Assembly (NCBI GenBank): GCA_964242415.1
Contig: CAXTAT010000027.1
Location: 1-64,000 of the forward strand
Direction: 5' to 3'
Source of the DNA: DASWOJ01 sp964242415
GTDB taxonomy: Bacteria; Pseudomonadota; Alphaproteobacteria; Acetobacterales; Acetobacteraceae
DNA: 64,000 nucleotides
The notes below the pieces were generated by a model. The model made no database searches, was not told the origin of the DNA, and saw nothing but the letters and a program-made list of their open reading frames with translations. Below, piece after piece: positions 15,989 to 24,495 of this stretch (its first letter is position 1; every line of letters begins with the position of its first letter). The translations under genes and the position numbers were made by a program.

Positions 15989-16871
15989 CCCCGCCCTCCC
16001 CGCCCCTCCGGTCCGCCGCCGGCCCGGCCCGCTGCGGCGCCTGCTGGCCGATCCCTACACGGCGACGGGTGCGGCGATCTACCTGCTGTTCCTGCTGGCG
16101 GGGCTGCTGGCGGGGTGGCTTGCCCAGTACGACCCGACCGAGATCCTGATGACCGACGACGGCCAGCTCGCCTCGGGCCTGCACCCCGGCGCGGCGCATT
16201 GGCTGGGCACCACCAGCATGGGGCGGGACATCTTCTCGCAGCTCATCCTCGGCGTGCGGCCGTCCTTGTTCGTAGGGATCACGGCGGCGCTGGCGGTGAC
16301 GGGGATCGGCACCCTGGTCGGGCTGCTGGCGGGCTATTTCGGCGGCTGGGTGGACCAGGCGCTGATGCGGCTGTCGGACATCGTGCTGGGCCTGCCCTTC
16401 CTGCCGTTCGTCATCGTCATGGCGTCGCTGCTGGGGCCGAGCATGGGCAACATCGTGCTCGCCGTCGCGGTGCTCCTGTGGCCCAACGCGGCGCGGGTGG
16501 TGCGCGCCCAGGTGATGACCCTGATGCAGCGCGGCTTCATCGAGGCGGCGCGGGTGACCGGGGCCGGGCACGCGCGGATCATCCTGGTGCATGTGGCGCC
16601 GAACGTGCTGCCGCTGTCGTTCCTGTACGGGTCCATCGCCGTGGGCTGGGCGATCCTGACCCAGGCGAGCGTGGCGTTCCTGGGGTTCGGCGACAGCGAC
16701 GTGATCTCGTGGGGCTACATGCTGCAGGACGCCTATGCGTCGCAGGCGCTGAGCAGCGGACAGTGGTTCTGGTTCGTGCCGCCGGGCCTGTGCATCGTGC
16801 TGGTGGTGCTGGCCGGGTTCTTCCTCAGCCGCGGCTACGAGAACCTGCTGTTCCCGAAGCTGCAAGCCTGA
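15975..16871 (+). CDS. Dipeptide-type ABC transporter permease (DppC-like)
   Basis: A 298-residue second permease with the C-subunit layout: a leading helix, an HWLGTTSMGRDIFSQLILGV segment resembling the family's GTDxxGRD motif, and the EAA loop GFIEAARVTGAGHARIILVH. It begins inside the end of the B-type gene and ends at TGATG shared with the next ATPase start, so all are read as one operon. It forms the heterodimeric channel with the preceding gene product. Confidence 0.93.
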   Translation: MDVGSPALPAPPVRRRPGPLRRLLADPYTATGAAIYLLFLLAGLLAGWLAQYDPTEILMTDDGQLASGLHPGAAHWLGTTSMGRDIFSQLILGVRPSLFVGITAALAVTGIGTLVGLLAGYFGGWVDQALMRLSDIVLGLPFLPFVIVMASLLGPSMGNIVLAVAVLLWPNAARVVRAQVMTLMQRGFIEAARVTGAGHARIILVHVAPNVLPLSFLYGSIAVGWAILTQASVAFLGFGDSDVISWGYMLQDAYASQALSSGQWFWFVPPGLCIVLVVLAGFFLSRGYENLLFPKLQA

Positions 16872-17887
16872 TGCCGGCGCTGTTGCCCCCGCTGCTGGAG
16901 GTATCGGACCTCGCCGTGACCTACCGCACCGCCCGTGGCCTGACGCACGCCGTGGACGGCGTGGACCTGGAGGTGCCGCACGGCGCGATGCTGGGGCTGG
17001 TGGGCGAGTCCGGCTGCGGCAAGACCACGCTCGCCCGCGCGCTGATGGGCGTGCTGCCCGGCAATGCCCGGGTAGCGCGCGGGCGCATCGGGCTGGACGG
17101 CGCCGACCTGCTGGCGCTGTCCGCCGGGGAGCGCCGGGCGCTGCTGTGGCGGCAGGTCAGCTTCGTGCCGCAGAGCGCGATGAACTCGCTCGATCCCGTG
17201 TACCGCCTGCGGGCGCAGATGCGGGAGGTGCTGTGCCGCCGCGGCGGGCTGTCCCGGCGCGACGCCGACTCGCGGGCGGAGGCGCTGTTCCGCGGCGTCG
17301 GCCTGAACCCGGCGCGGCTGGCCGACTATCCGCACCAGTTCAGCGGCGGGATGCGGCAGCGGGCGGCCATCGCGCTGGCCCTGGCGCTGCAACCCAAGCT
17401 GGTGATCGCCGACGAGCCGGTGACGGCGCTGGACGTGATCGTGCAGCGCCAGGTGCTGGACACCTTCCGCACCCTGGGCGCCGAGATGGGCGTGGCGGCG
17501 ATCTTCGTCACGCACGACATCTCGGTGGTGGCCTATCTGTGCAGCGTCACCGCCGTCATGTACGCCGGGCGCGTGGTGGAGCATGGCCCCACGGACGAGG
17601 TGCTGGCCCGGCCCGCGCACCCCTACACCATGGGCCTGATGAACGCCTTTCCCGACCTGGACGGGCCGGAGGCGGCATTGGCGCCGATCCGCGGCAGCCC
17701 ACCCGACCTGCACGACCCGCCGCCGGGCTGCCGCTTTGCCGAGCGGTGCCCGTTCGCGGTGGCGGTGTGCGGGGACGAATACCCCGCCAGCGCCGCCGTC
17801 GCGCCGGGCCACCTGGCGGCGTGCCACCGGGCGGGGGAGGCCGAGGCCCTGCGCGCTGCGGCGGTTGCGCCGGAGACGTGGGCGTGA
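16871..17887 (+). CDS. Dipeptide-type ABC transporter ATPase (DppD-like)
   Basis: A 338-residue ATP-binding subunit. It has Walker A GESGCGKTT (residues 45-53), signature FSGGMRQR (about 157), Walker B LVIADEPVTALD (about 178) and H-loop FVTHDIS. The C-terminal oligopeptide-transporter extension has its cysteine cluster GCRFAERCPFAVAVC near 285. Start ATG 16871 overlaps the permease stop. It pairs with the F-type ATPase at 18045 to power uptake. A family A repeat separates the two. Confidence 0.93.
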   Translation: MPALLPPLLEVSDLAVTYRTARGLTHAVDGVDLEVPHGAMLGLVGESGCGKTTLARALMGVLPGNARVARGRIGLDGADLLALSAGERRALLWRQVSFVPQSAMNSLDPVYRLRAQMREVLCRRGGLSRRDADSRAEALFRGVGLNPARLADYPHQFSGGMRQRAAIALALALQPKLVIADEPVTALDVIVQRQVLDTFRTLGAEMGVAAIFVTHDISVVAYLCSVTAVMYAGRVVEHGPTDEVLARPAHPYTMGLMNAFPDLDGPEAALAPIRGSPPDLHDPPPGCRFAERCPFAVAVCGDEYPASAAVAPGHLAACHRAGEAEALRAAAVAPETWA

Positions 17888-17906
17888 CGCCGCCCATCGG
17901 GAACCC

Positions 17907-18009
17907 GTCATTGCGAGGAGCGCAGCGACGCGGCAATCCAGGGGCCGCACACGCCAACGTCCGGGCGTGCGGCCCCTGGATTGCCGCGCCGAAGCCGGCT
18001 CGCAATGAT
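17907..18009. repeat. Family A palindromic repeat
   Basis: A 103-base hairpin-forming element bounded by GTCATTGCGAG and CTCGCAATGAT, lying between the two ATPase genes of the first dipeptide-type transporter. Confidence 0.85.
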
Positions 18010-18044
18010 GAGGTTCTGCTGCTGCAAACCGGGTCGCTCACGGC

Positions 18045-19025
18045 ATGACGCCCCTGGTCGAGGCCTGCGCACTGGAAAAGCGGTTCCCCCTCGGCCGCAC
18101 CCTGGCCCAGGCGCTGCGCGGCCAGCGCCCCGCCATCGCAGCCGTGGACGGCATCGACCTGCTGCTGCACCGGGGCGAGAGCGTCGGGCTGGTCGGCGAG
18201 TCCGGCAGCGGCAAGACCACCGTCGGCCGCCTGCTGCTGAAGCTGACCGAACCCACCGGCGGGGCGGTCATGTTCGCCGGGGAGCGCATGGCCACCCTGG
18301 GCGGCGCCCGGCTGCGCGGCTTCCGCCAGCAGGCGCAACTGGTGTTCCAGAACCCGTTCGACGCCATCAACCCGCGCTTCACCGTCCGCCGCGCCCTGGC
18401 CGAGCCGCTGGTCAACACCGGCGTCCCCCGGGGGGAGCACGAGGCGCGCATCACCGAAAGCCTGCGCCTGGTCCACCTCGGCGAGCCGTCCCGCTGGCTG
18501 GACAAGCGCCCGGCCGAGCTGTCCGGCGGCCAGTTGCAGCGCGTGGTGCTGGCCCGCGCCCTGGTAGTGCGCCCGCTGTTCCTGGTCGCCGACGAGCCGG
18601 TGTCGATGCTGGACGTCAGCGTGCGCGCCGGCATCCTGAACCTGATGCGCGAGCTGCGGGACCGGCTTGGGCTGACGGCGCTGTACATCTCGCACGACCT
18701 GACCCTGGTGCGATATGTGTGCGAGCGGACGCTGGTGATGTACCTGGGCCGCATCGTCGAGGATGGTCCGACCGCCGCCGTGATCGCCCGGCCGGCCCAC
18801 CCCTACACGCAGGCGCTGATCCAGGCGGTGCCCCGGCCGCACACCGACCAGCCGCGCGGCGCGCTGCCGATCCGCGGCGGCCTGGGCGACCCGGCCCGCC
18901 CGCCCTCCGGCTGCCGGTTGCGCGACCGCTGCCCGTATGCCTTCGACCGCTGCGCGGCAGAGACGCCGCGGCTGGCCGAAGTTGCGCCGGGACATCGGGC
19001 AGCGTGCCACCTGACGGCTGGCTAG
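18045..19025 (+). CDS. Dipeptide-type ABC transporter ATPase (DppF-like)
   Basis: A 326-residue ATPase. Walker A is GESGSGKTTVGR (51-62), signature LSGGQLQRVVLARAL (about 158) and Walker B FLVADEPVSMLDVS; the C-terminal extension contains GCRLRDRCPYAFDRC. It is the second ATPase of the transporter encoded from 13122. No clear ribosome binding site precedes ATG 18045, which follows the family A hairpin closely. Confidence 0.92.
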   Translation: MTPLVEACALEKRFPLGRTLAQALRGQRPAIAAVDGIDLLLHRGESVGLVGESGSGKTTVGRLLLKLTEPTGGAVMFAGERMATLGGARLRGFRQQAQLVFQNPFDAINPRFTVRRALAEPLVNTGVPRGEHEARITESLRLVHLGEPSRWLDKRPAELSGGQLQRVVLARALVVRPLFLVADEPVSMLDVSVRAGILNLMRELRDRLGLTALYISHDLTLVRYVCERTLVMYLGRIVEDGPTAAVIARPAHPYTQALIQAVPRPHTDQPRGALPIRGGLGDPARPPSGCRLRDRCPYAFDRCAAETPRLAEVAPGHRAACHLTAG

Positions 19026-19029
19026 GCCG

Positions 19030-19292
19030 ATGACGCTCCTGGTGCTGGTCCGCACTCCCACCCCTGAATGCCTTGCGGCCTTCGGCGACGTGCTGGCGCA
19101 TGACGGGATGGAGCAGCGGAGACGGTTTCCCCGGCGCGTTGCAGGTTTCCGGCGCGGCGCCCCTGGCGTTGCCCGGCGTGGCTGCCGGGCGCCAGCCGCT
19201 GGTGCCTGTGGCCATCTTCGGGCTGCCGATCCGTCGCAAGGCCATGCCGCCACGGGGTCTGCGCCCTGCATCGCCGCGGCAAAGGAGGGGCT
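19030..19292 (+). other. Spacer with a possible ureidoglycolate lyase-like N-terminal scrap
   Basis: Between the transporter and the ketopantoate-reductase-like gene, the frame from ATG 19030 starts TLLVLVRTPTPECLAAFGDV. The pattern T-P-x-x-(F/L)-A-x-FGDV resembles the first helix of AllA-type ureidoglycolate lyases. Similarity does not continue in any frame, so at most a fragment remains. I give this low weight. The end of the spacer holds a strong AAAGGAGG site for the next gene. Confidence 0.2.
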
Positions 19293-20309
19293 ATGCACGG
19301 CGGCGACGAACGCATCCTGATCTGGGGGGCCGGCGCCATCGGCGGCACGGTCGGCGCGTACTTAAAGCGTGCCGGGCTGGACGTGACCTTCGTCGATGTG
19401 GTGCCGGAGCATGTGGCCGCGATCCGCGGTCCCGGCCTGCACATCGGCGGACCCGTCGAGGACTTCACCGTCCAGGCCCCCGCCCTGGCGCCGGCCGGGG
19501 TCTCCGGCGCGTGGCCCCGGGTCTTCCTGTGCGTGAAGGCGCATCACACGGTGGAGGCGTGCCACGCCCTGCTACCGCACCTGGCCGCGGATGGCTATGT
19601 GCTGTCGTTGCAGAATGGCCTGTGCGAGACGCTGGTCGCCGGCGTGGTCGGCGCGCGGCGAACGGTGGGCGCCTTCGTCAACTTCGGCGCGGACTGGATG
19701 GGGCCGGGCGAGGTCCTGTTCGGCAACCGCGGCGCCGTCGTGCTGGGCGAGATCGACGGCGCCATGACGCCCCGGCTGGCGGCGCTGCACACGCTGATGC
19801 GGGCGTTCGAGCCGGAGGCGGTCGCCACCCCCGACATCTGGTCCTACTTGTGGGGCAAGCTCGGCTATGGGGCGATGCTGTTCGCCCAGGCGCTGGGCAG
19901 CATGGGCATCGCCGACTGCCTGGCTCGGCCCGAACTGCTGCCAGCCTGGCGCGCGCTGGGCGGGGAGGCCGTGGCCGTGGCGCTGGCGGAGGGGGTGCAG
20001 CCACGCGGCTTCAACGGCTTTGATCCCGACGCCTTCCGCCCCGGCGCGACGGAGGCCGCGGCGGCGGCCAGCGTCGCCGCCATGGTGGCGTTCAACCGGC
20101 CCAGCGCCAAGACGCACTCCGGCGTGTGGCGGGACCTCGCCATCCGCAGGCGGCGGACGGAGGTGGACGTGCAGATCGCGCCCGTCGCCGGCATCGGCGC
20201 CCGCCACGGCCTGCCCTGCCCGGCGACGCGCAAGCTGGTGACGCTGATCCATGCGGTCGAGGCAGGGCGCCCGCAGTCGGACGACCTGTTGCTGGAGTTG
20301 TTGGCATGA
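19293..20309 (+). CDS. Ketopantoate reductase family protein (ApbA/PanE-like)
   Basis: A 338-residue NADP-dependent 2-oxoacid reductase-like protein. Residues 8-20 give the nucleotide-binding LIWGAGAIGGTVG. Lys82 in FLCVKAHHT and Lys in YLWGKLGYG (about 189) fit the family's conserved lysine sites. The usual Asn is in VLSLQNGL. An excellent AAAGGAGG ribosome site precedes ATG 19293. Because it sits in a catabolic cluster rather than with pantothenate genes, it more likely acts on another 2-keto or hydroxy acid. Its stop overlaps the SDR start by ATGA. Confidence 0.88.
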   Translation: MHGGDERILIWGAGAIGGTVGAYLKRAGLDVTFVDVVPEHVAAIRGPGLHIGGPVEDFTVQAPALAPAGVSGAWPRVFLCVKAHHTVEACHALLPHLAADGYVLSLQNGLCETLVAGVVGARRTVGAFVNFGADWMGPGEVLFGNRGAVVLGEIDGAMTPRLAALHTLMRAFEPEAVATPDIWSYLWGKLGYGAMLFAQALGSMGIADCLARPELLPAWRALGGEAVAVALAEGVQPRGFNGFDPDAFRPGATEAAAAASVAAMVAFNRPSAKTHSGVWRDLAIRRRRTEVDVQIAPVAGIGARHGLPCPATRKLVTLIHAVEAGRPQSDDLLLELLA

Positions 20310-21067
20310 ACCTGCGGTTGGATGGCCAAGCGAACCTACGGTTCGACGGGCAAGTGGTGGCGGTCAGCGGTGCCGGGCATGGGCTGGGCCAGGCCATCGC
20401 CGAGACCTTCGCGCGCCTCGGCGCCCGGGTGTTCGGCTGCCATCCCGGCCCGGCGCAGGTGAAGGGTATCGAGATGGCGGTCGTAGATCTGCTCGACCGC
20501 CGCGCCGGCGCCGCCTGGATCGCCTCGGTCGAGCAGGCGGCGGGAGCTGCCATCGACGTGCTGGTCAATAATGCGGGGGGCGTGGTCGGGCAGGTGTTCC
20601 AGCCGATAGAGGACGTGGCGGACGGCGACTGGGACCGCATCCTTGCCGTGAACCTCGGCGCGGCCTTCGTGCTCAGCCGTGCCGCTGCGCCGGGCATGAA
20701 GCGGGCGGGGCGGGGGCGGATCGTCAACATCTCCTCGGGCGCCGGGATGCAGGCGTCGCTGACCGGCATCCAGGCGTATGCCAGCGCCAAGCACGCCGTG
20801 GTGGGCCTGACCCGGCAGTTGGCGCACGAGCTTGGACCCCATGGGATCACGGTCAACAGCGTGGCCCCTGGGCTGATCCCGAGCAACCCGGCCAGCCAGG
20901 CGCAATGGGCGGGCTACGGCGCGGCCAAGCAGGAGGCGATGCTGGGCGCCATCGCGCTGCGCCGCCTGGGCACGCCGGGGGACATCGCCAATGCCGTGCT
21001 GTTCTTCGCCAGCCCGCTGGCGGACTTCGTCAACGGCCAGGTCCTGCAGGTGGACGGCGGCAAGTAG
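20306..21067 (+). CDS. SDR family oxidoreductase
   Basis: A 253-residue classical short-chain dehydrogenase. It has a glycine motif SGAGHGLGQ (21-29), NNAG (88-91), catalytic Ser near 143-144, Tyr158 and Lys162 in YASAKHAVVGLTRQ, and the C-terminal FVNGQVLQVDGGK. It interconverts alcohols and ketones with NAD(P). The usual TGxxxGxG threonine is a serine. It is coupled by ATGA to the preceding reductase, so the two probably act in one pathway on the product of the imported compound. Confidence 0.92.
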   Translation: MNLRLDGQANLRFDGQVVAVSGAGHGLGQAIAETFARLGARVFGCHPGPAQVKGIEMAVVDLLDRRAGAAWIASVEQAAGAAIDVLVNNAGGVVGQVFQPIEDVADGDWDRILAVNLGAAFVLSRAAAPGMKRAGRGRIVNISSGAGMQASLTGIQAYASAKHAVVGLTRQLAHELGPHGITVNSVAPGLIPSNPASQAQWAGYGAAKQEAMLGAIALRRLGTPGDIANAVLFFASPLADFVNGQVLQVDGGK

Positions 21068-21134
21068 GCCCGAACGCAGCGCATCCGGTCCATGCCTGCC
21101 CGCCTGGCCTCGTTCCTGCCGAGGTTCGAGTCGG

Positions 21135-21346
21135 GATGATGCCAGCCGTCCCCTGCTTTGCCCGATATGCCCATCCCCGCGCCCGTCGTTGCCCCGTCCG
21201 TCGTTGCCCCGTCTGTCGTTGCCACGCCTGTCATTGCCCAGTTTGTCATTGCGAGGAGCGCTTGCGACGCGGCATAGGGGGCCGCCAGACCAAAACGCAG
21301 CCTATGCAGCCCCCTATGCCGCGCCGAAGCCGGCTCGCAATGACGG
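21135..21346. repeat. Left arm of a ~200-bp inverted repeat, with a 15-bp tandem array and family A hairpin
   Basis: It fills most of the 341-base gap after the SDR gene. The outer part (CCCCTGCTTTGCCCGATATG) is followed by five 15-base units beginning GTCGTTG or GTCATTG at 21185, 21200, 21215, 21230 and 21245. The last unit merges into a family A palindrome ending at 21344. The whole block reappears as its reverse complement at 22457-22655, on the other side of one ATPase gene. Confidence 0.85.
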
Positions 21347-21408
21347 CAAGGGCCGGGGACAGGCGGGGTTGCTGAAGGTGGCTGGCAGGGGCCGGCGGGC
21401 AAACGCGG

Positions 21409-22419
21409 TCACGCCGCATCCAACTGGCTGCTTCCTGCAAAGGCCAGGTGGCAGGCGGCGCCATGCCCCGCGCTGACCCGCATGGCCGGCGGCTCGACCC
21501 GGCATCGGTCGAAGGCGGCAGGGCACCGGGGGTTGAACGGGCAGCCGGCGACGGCTTGCAAGGGGCTTGGCAACTCGCCCCGCAGCGCCTCGCCCGCGTC
21601 CAGCCGCCGCATGTCCAGGGTTGGCGCGGCGCGCAGCAACGCCTGGGTGTAGGGGTGCAGCGGCGCGGCGAACACTTGGTCGGCGGGGCCGGCCTCCACC
21701 ACCCGGCCCAGGTACATGACGGCGACACGGTGCGCGAGGTGCCGGACCACCCGCAGGTCGTGCGAGATGAACAGGATCGCCAGCCCCAGCCGCTCCTGCA
21801 TGTCCAGCAGCAGGTTCAGCACCTGCGCCTGCACCGAGACGTCCAGCGCCGAGACGATCTCGTCGGCGACCAGCAGCTCCGGCTGCACCGCCAGCGCGCG
21901 CGCGATGGCGATCCGCTGGCGCTGCCCGCCGGAGAAGGCGTGCGGGAACCGGGTCGCCGCGTCGGCTGGCAGGCGCACCAGGGACAGCAGCTCCGCGATG
22001 CGCGCTGCCACCCCAGCGCCGGGCACCACGCGGTGGACGCGCAGCGCCTCGCCCAAGGTCTCGCCCACCGTCATGCGCGGGTTCAGCGAGCCGTACGGGT
22101 CCTGGAACACCATCTGCACCCGGCGGTTGTAGCGGCGCAGCGCCTCGCCGCGCATCGCCCCGACATCCTGGCCGTCGAAGCTGACCTGGCCGCCGTCCAG
22201 CGCCACCAGCCGGACCAGCGCGCGGGCCAAGGTCGATTTGCCGCAGCCGGACTCGCCGACCACGGCCAGGGTCTCGCCGCGGTGGACCTCCAGCGTCACG
22301 CCGGCCAGCGCCCGCACGCCGGGGCGGCGGCCGCGCAGCAGGTCGCCCAGCCCGCGGCGCACCGGGAAGGTCCGCACCAAGTCGTCGGCGCGCAGCAGCG
22401 GCGTCGCGCCAACCGTCAT
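21409..22419 (-). CDS. Dipeptide-type ABC transporter ATPase (DppF-like), second system
   Basis: A 336-residue ATPase with Walker A GESGCGKSTLAR near 54, Q-loop MVFQDPYGSLNPR, signature FSGGQRQRIAIARAL, Walker B LLVADEIVSALDVS and C-terminal GCPFNPRCPAAFDRC. Walker B is followed by Glu-Ile rather than the usual Glu-Pro. It is the last gene of the minus-strand transporter operon that starts at 27062 and is separated from the preceding ATPase by a repeat. The gene is bracketed by long inverted repeats, so it could be inverted as a cassette. Confidence 0.92.
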   Translation of the reverse strand: MTVGATPLLRADDLVRTFPVRRGLGDLLRGRRPGVRALAGVTLEVHRGETLAVVGESGCGKSTLARALVRLVALDGGQVSFDGQDVGAMRGEALRRYNRRVQMVFQDPYGSLNPRMTVGETLGEALRVHRVVPGAGVAARIAELLSLVRLPADAATRFPHAFSGGQRQRIAIARALAVQPELLVADEIVSALDVSVQAQVLNLLLDMQERLGLAILFISHDLRVVRHLAHRVAVMYLGRVVEAGPADQVFAAPLHPYTQALLRAAPTLDMRRLDAGEALRGELPSPLQAVAGCPFNPRCPAAFDRCRVEPPAMRVSAGHGAACHLAFAGSSQLDAA

Positions 22420-22456
22420 CCGCCGTGACCCTTGCGCCGCTGCATCCGATCAGCAG

Positions 22457-22655
22457 CCGTCATTGCGAGCCGGCTCCGGCGCGGCATAGGGGGCTGCATG
22501 GGCTGGGTTCTGGTCTGGCGGCCCCCTATGCCGCGTCGCAAGCGCTCCTCGCAATGACAGGCGTGACAATGACAGGCGGGGCAATGACAGGCGGGGCAAT
22601 GACGGGCGTGGGGACGGGCATATCGGGCAAAGCAGGGGATGGTTGGCGTCATGCC
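22457..22655. repeat. Right arm of the ~200-bp inverted repeat
   Basis: This is the reverse complement of 21135-21346 with roughly nine in ten bases conserved by eye. It contains a family A palindrome (22459-22558) and four 15-base units ending in CAATGAC at 22552, 22567, 22582 and 22597, one unit fewer than the left arm. Its outer end overlaps the stop codon of the upstream ATPase gene at 22649. Confidence 0.85.
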
Positions 22656-23629
22656 GCCAGCTCCGCCGCCATGCCGATGGCGTCCGGCCGGATGCACGCG
22701 GTCTGGTGGCCGCTGCCGTGCGACGCCAGTCCGGGTGCCGCGGCGTCACAGGCTGGCAGGGCAAAGCCGCAGCGCGGGGCGAAGCGGCAGCCCGGCGGCA
22801 GCAGGAACGGGTCCGGCGGCGTGCCGGGAATGCCGGGCAGCCGCTGGCGGACCTGCCGCGCGCCGGGCAGCGATCCCAGCAGACCCAGCGTGTAGGCGTG
22901 CGCCGGGCGGGCGAACAGCGCCGCCGTCGCCCCGGTCTCCACCACCGTCCCGGCATACATCACCGCCACGCGGTCGCAGGTGCCGGCGACCACGCCCAGG
23001 TCGTGCGTCACGATCACCACTGCCATCGACAGCTCGTCGCGCAGCCGCAGCAGCAGCCGCAGGATCTGGTCCTGGATCGTGACATCCAGCGCCGTCGTCG
23101 GCTCGTCGGCCAGCAGCAGCTTCGGGCCGGCGGCCAGGGCGATGGCGATCATCGCGCGCTGCCGCATCCCGCCGGAGAACTCGTGCGGGTAGCTGCCCAG
23201 GCGGCGCGCGGCGTCCGGGATGCCGACCAGGTCCAGCAGCTCCGCCGCACGGCGCCGGGCCGCGCCGCCGCGCAGGCCGAGGTGCGCCGCCAGGCTTTCG
23301 GTAATTTGCAGCCCGACCGTCAGCACCGGGTTCAGCGCCGTCATCGGCTCCTGGAACACCAGCGCGATGCCGCGCCCGCGCACCCCCCGCAGCCCGGCCG
23401 CGGACAGGGTGGCCATGTCCTGGCCCTGCCACACCACCTGGCCCGACAGGCGCGCGCCGGGCGGCAGCAGGCGAAGGATGGCGCGCAGGGTCAGGCTCTT
23501 GCCCGACCCGGACTCGCCGACGATGCCCAGGACTTCGCCGGGCTGCACGTCCAGGTCCACGCCGTCCACGGGGTTGGCGGCGCCGATGCCGACCCGCAGC
23601 CCGCTGACCCGCAGCAGCGGCGCGGTCAT
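22649..23629 (-). CDS. Dipeptide-type ABC transporter ATPase (DppD-like), second system
   Basis: A 326-residue ATPase. Walker A is GESGSGKSLTLRA, Q-loop LVFQEPMTALNP, signature FSGGMRQRAMIAIAL and Walker B LLLADEPTTALD, with the H-loop in IVTHDLG. The C-terminal extension has GCRFAPRCGFALPAC. ATG 23629 overlaps the permease stop (ATGA); longer in-frame starts would run into the permease gene. It forms the ATP-hydrolysing pair with the DppF-like protein at 21409. Confidence 0.93.
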   Translation of the reverse strand: MTAPLLRVSGLRVGIGAANPVDGVDLDVQPGEVLGIVGESGSGKSLTLRAILRLLPPGARLSGQVVWQGQDMATLSAAGLRGVRGRGIALVFQEPMTALNPVLTVGLQITESLAAHLGLRGGAARRRAAELLDLVGIPDAARRLGSYPHEFSGGMRQRAMIAIALAAGPKLLLADEPTTALDVTIQDQILRLLLRLRDELSMAVVIVTHDLGVVAGTCDRVAVMYAGTVVETGATAALFARPAHAYTLGLLGSLPGARQVRQRLPGIPGTPPDPFLLPPGCRFAPRCGFALPACDAAAPGLASHGSGHQTACIRPDAIGMAAELAA

Positions 23630-24471
23630 GCGCGCCGGCGCACCCAGCCAGCCAGGCCGTCGCCCAGCAGGCTGAACCCGGCCCCGGCCGCGACGATGGC
23701 CAGGCCGGGGAAGATCGACATCCACCAGGCCGTCGTCATGAAGTTCTTGCCGTCGGCGATCAGCAGCCCCCACTCGGCGGTCGGCGGCTGCGCCCCCAGG
23801 CCGAGGTAGCCCAGCGACGACCCCAGCAGCACCGCCAGCGCCATGTCCGTCATCCAGTACACCACCAGCGGGGACACCGCATTGGGCAGCAGGTGGCGGA
23901 ACATGATCCGCAGGTGGCTATAGCCCATCACCCGCCCGGCGGCGGCGTAGTCCAGCCGCGCCTGGGCCTGCACCTCGGCCCGCATCAGCCGGGCATAGAT
24001 GATCCAGTTCACCGCCGAGATGGCGACGAACATATTGGTCAACCCCGGCCCCAGCACCGCTACGATGGCGATCACCAGCACCAGGAACGGGATGGTCACG
24101 AACACGTCCACCACCCGGCGGAACACCGCGTCCGCCCAGCCGCCGGCATAGCCCACCAGGCACCCCATCACCGTGCCGAACACCGCGGCGAACACCGTCG
24201 AGAACACGGCGATCTCCAGGTCCACCCGCGCCGCCCAGATGGTGCGCGACAGCACGTCGCGGCCGAAGTTGTCGGTGCCGAAGGGGTGCGCGGCGCTCGG
24301 CGGCGCCAGCATGGCGCGGAAGTCGAACGCCGTCGGGGAATAGGGCGCCACCAGCCCCGGCGCCGCCGCGCAGGCCACGAAGCCCAGCAGGACCAGCAGC
24401 CCCAGCACCGTCGGTACCCGCAGCCGCGGCCAAGCGCGGCGCGGGGCCGCCGACGCGAGGGCCACGCTCAA
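23626..24471 (-). CDS. Dipeptide-type ABC transporter permease (DppC-like), second system
   Basis: A 281-residue permease. After one N-terminal helix it has AHPFGTDNFGRDVLSRTIWA, the C-subunit hallmark. The helices continue with an EAA-type loop (DYAAAGRVMGYSHLRIMFRH) and the final LGLGAQPPTAEWG region. It lies 24 bases after the B-type permease gene and is coupled to the downstream ATPase. It acts in the inner membrane as half of the channel. Confidence 0.93.
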   Translation of the reverse strand: MSVALASAAPRRAWPRLRVPTVLGLLVLLGFVACAAAPGLVAPYSPTAFDFRAMLAPPSAAHPFGTDNFGRDVLSRTIWAARVDLEIAVFSTVFAAVFGTVMGCLVGYAGGWADAVFRRVVDVFVTIPFLVLVIAIVAVLGPGLTNMFVAISAVNWIIYARLMRAEVQAQARLDYAAAGRVMGYSHLRIMFRHLLPNAVSPLVVYWMTDMALAVLLGSSLGYLGLGAQPPTAEWGLLIADGKNFMTTAWWMSIFPGLAIVAAGAGFSLLGDGLAGWVRRRA

Positions 24472-24495
24472 GCGCAGGTCCTCAAACGCACATCC

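Noticed and set aside
19030..19320. A small ureidoglycolate lyase gene
   Set aside because: Only about 15 residues resemble the N-terminus and no frame continues the match; kept only as a low-confidence note.
21185..21259. Possible CRISPR array (five regularly spaced GTCRTTG units)
   Set aside because: Units are contiguous 15-base tandem repeats without unique spacers, and no cas genes are present.
22416..22697. Cys-His-rich reading frame resembling a metal-binding peptide (CHCPACHCHACHC)
   Set aside because: It is the translation of the 15-bp tandem array and palindrome. A similar peptide comes from the other inverted-repeat arm, there is no ribosome site, and it overlaps a real gene end.
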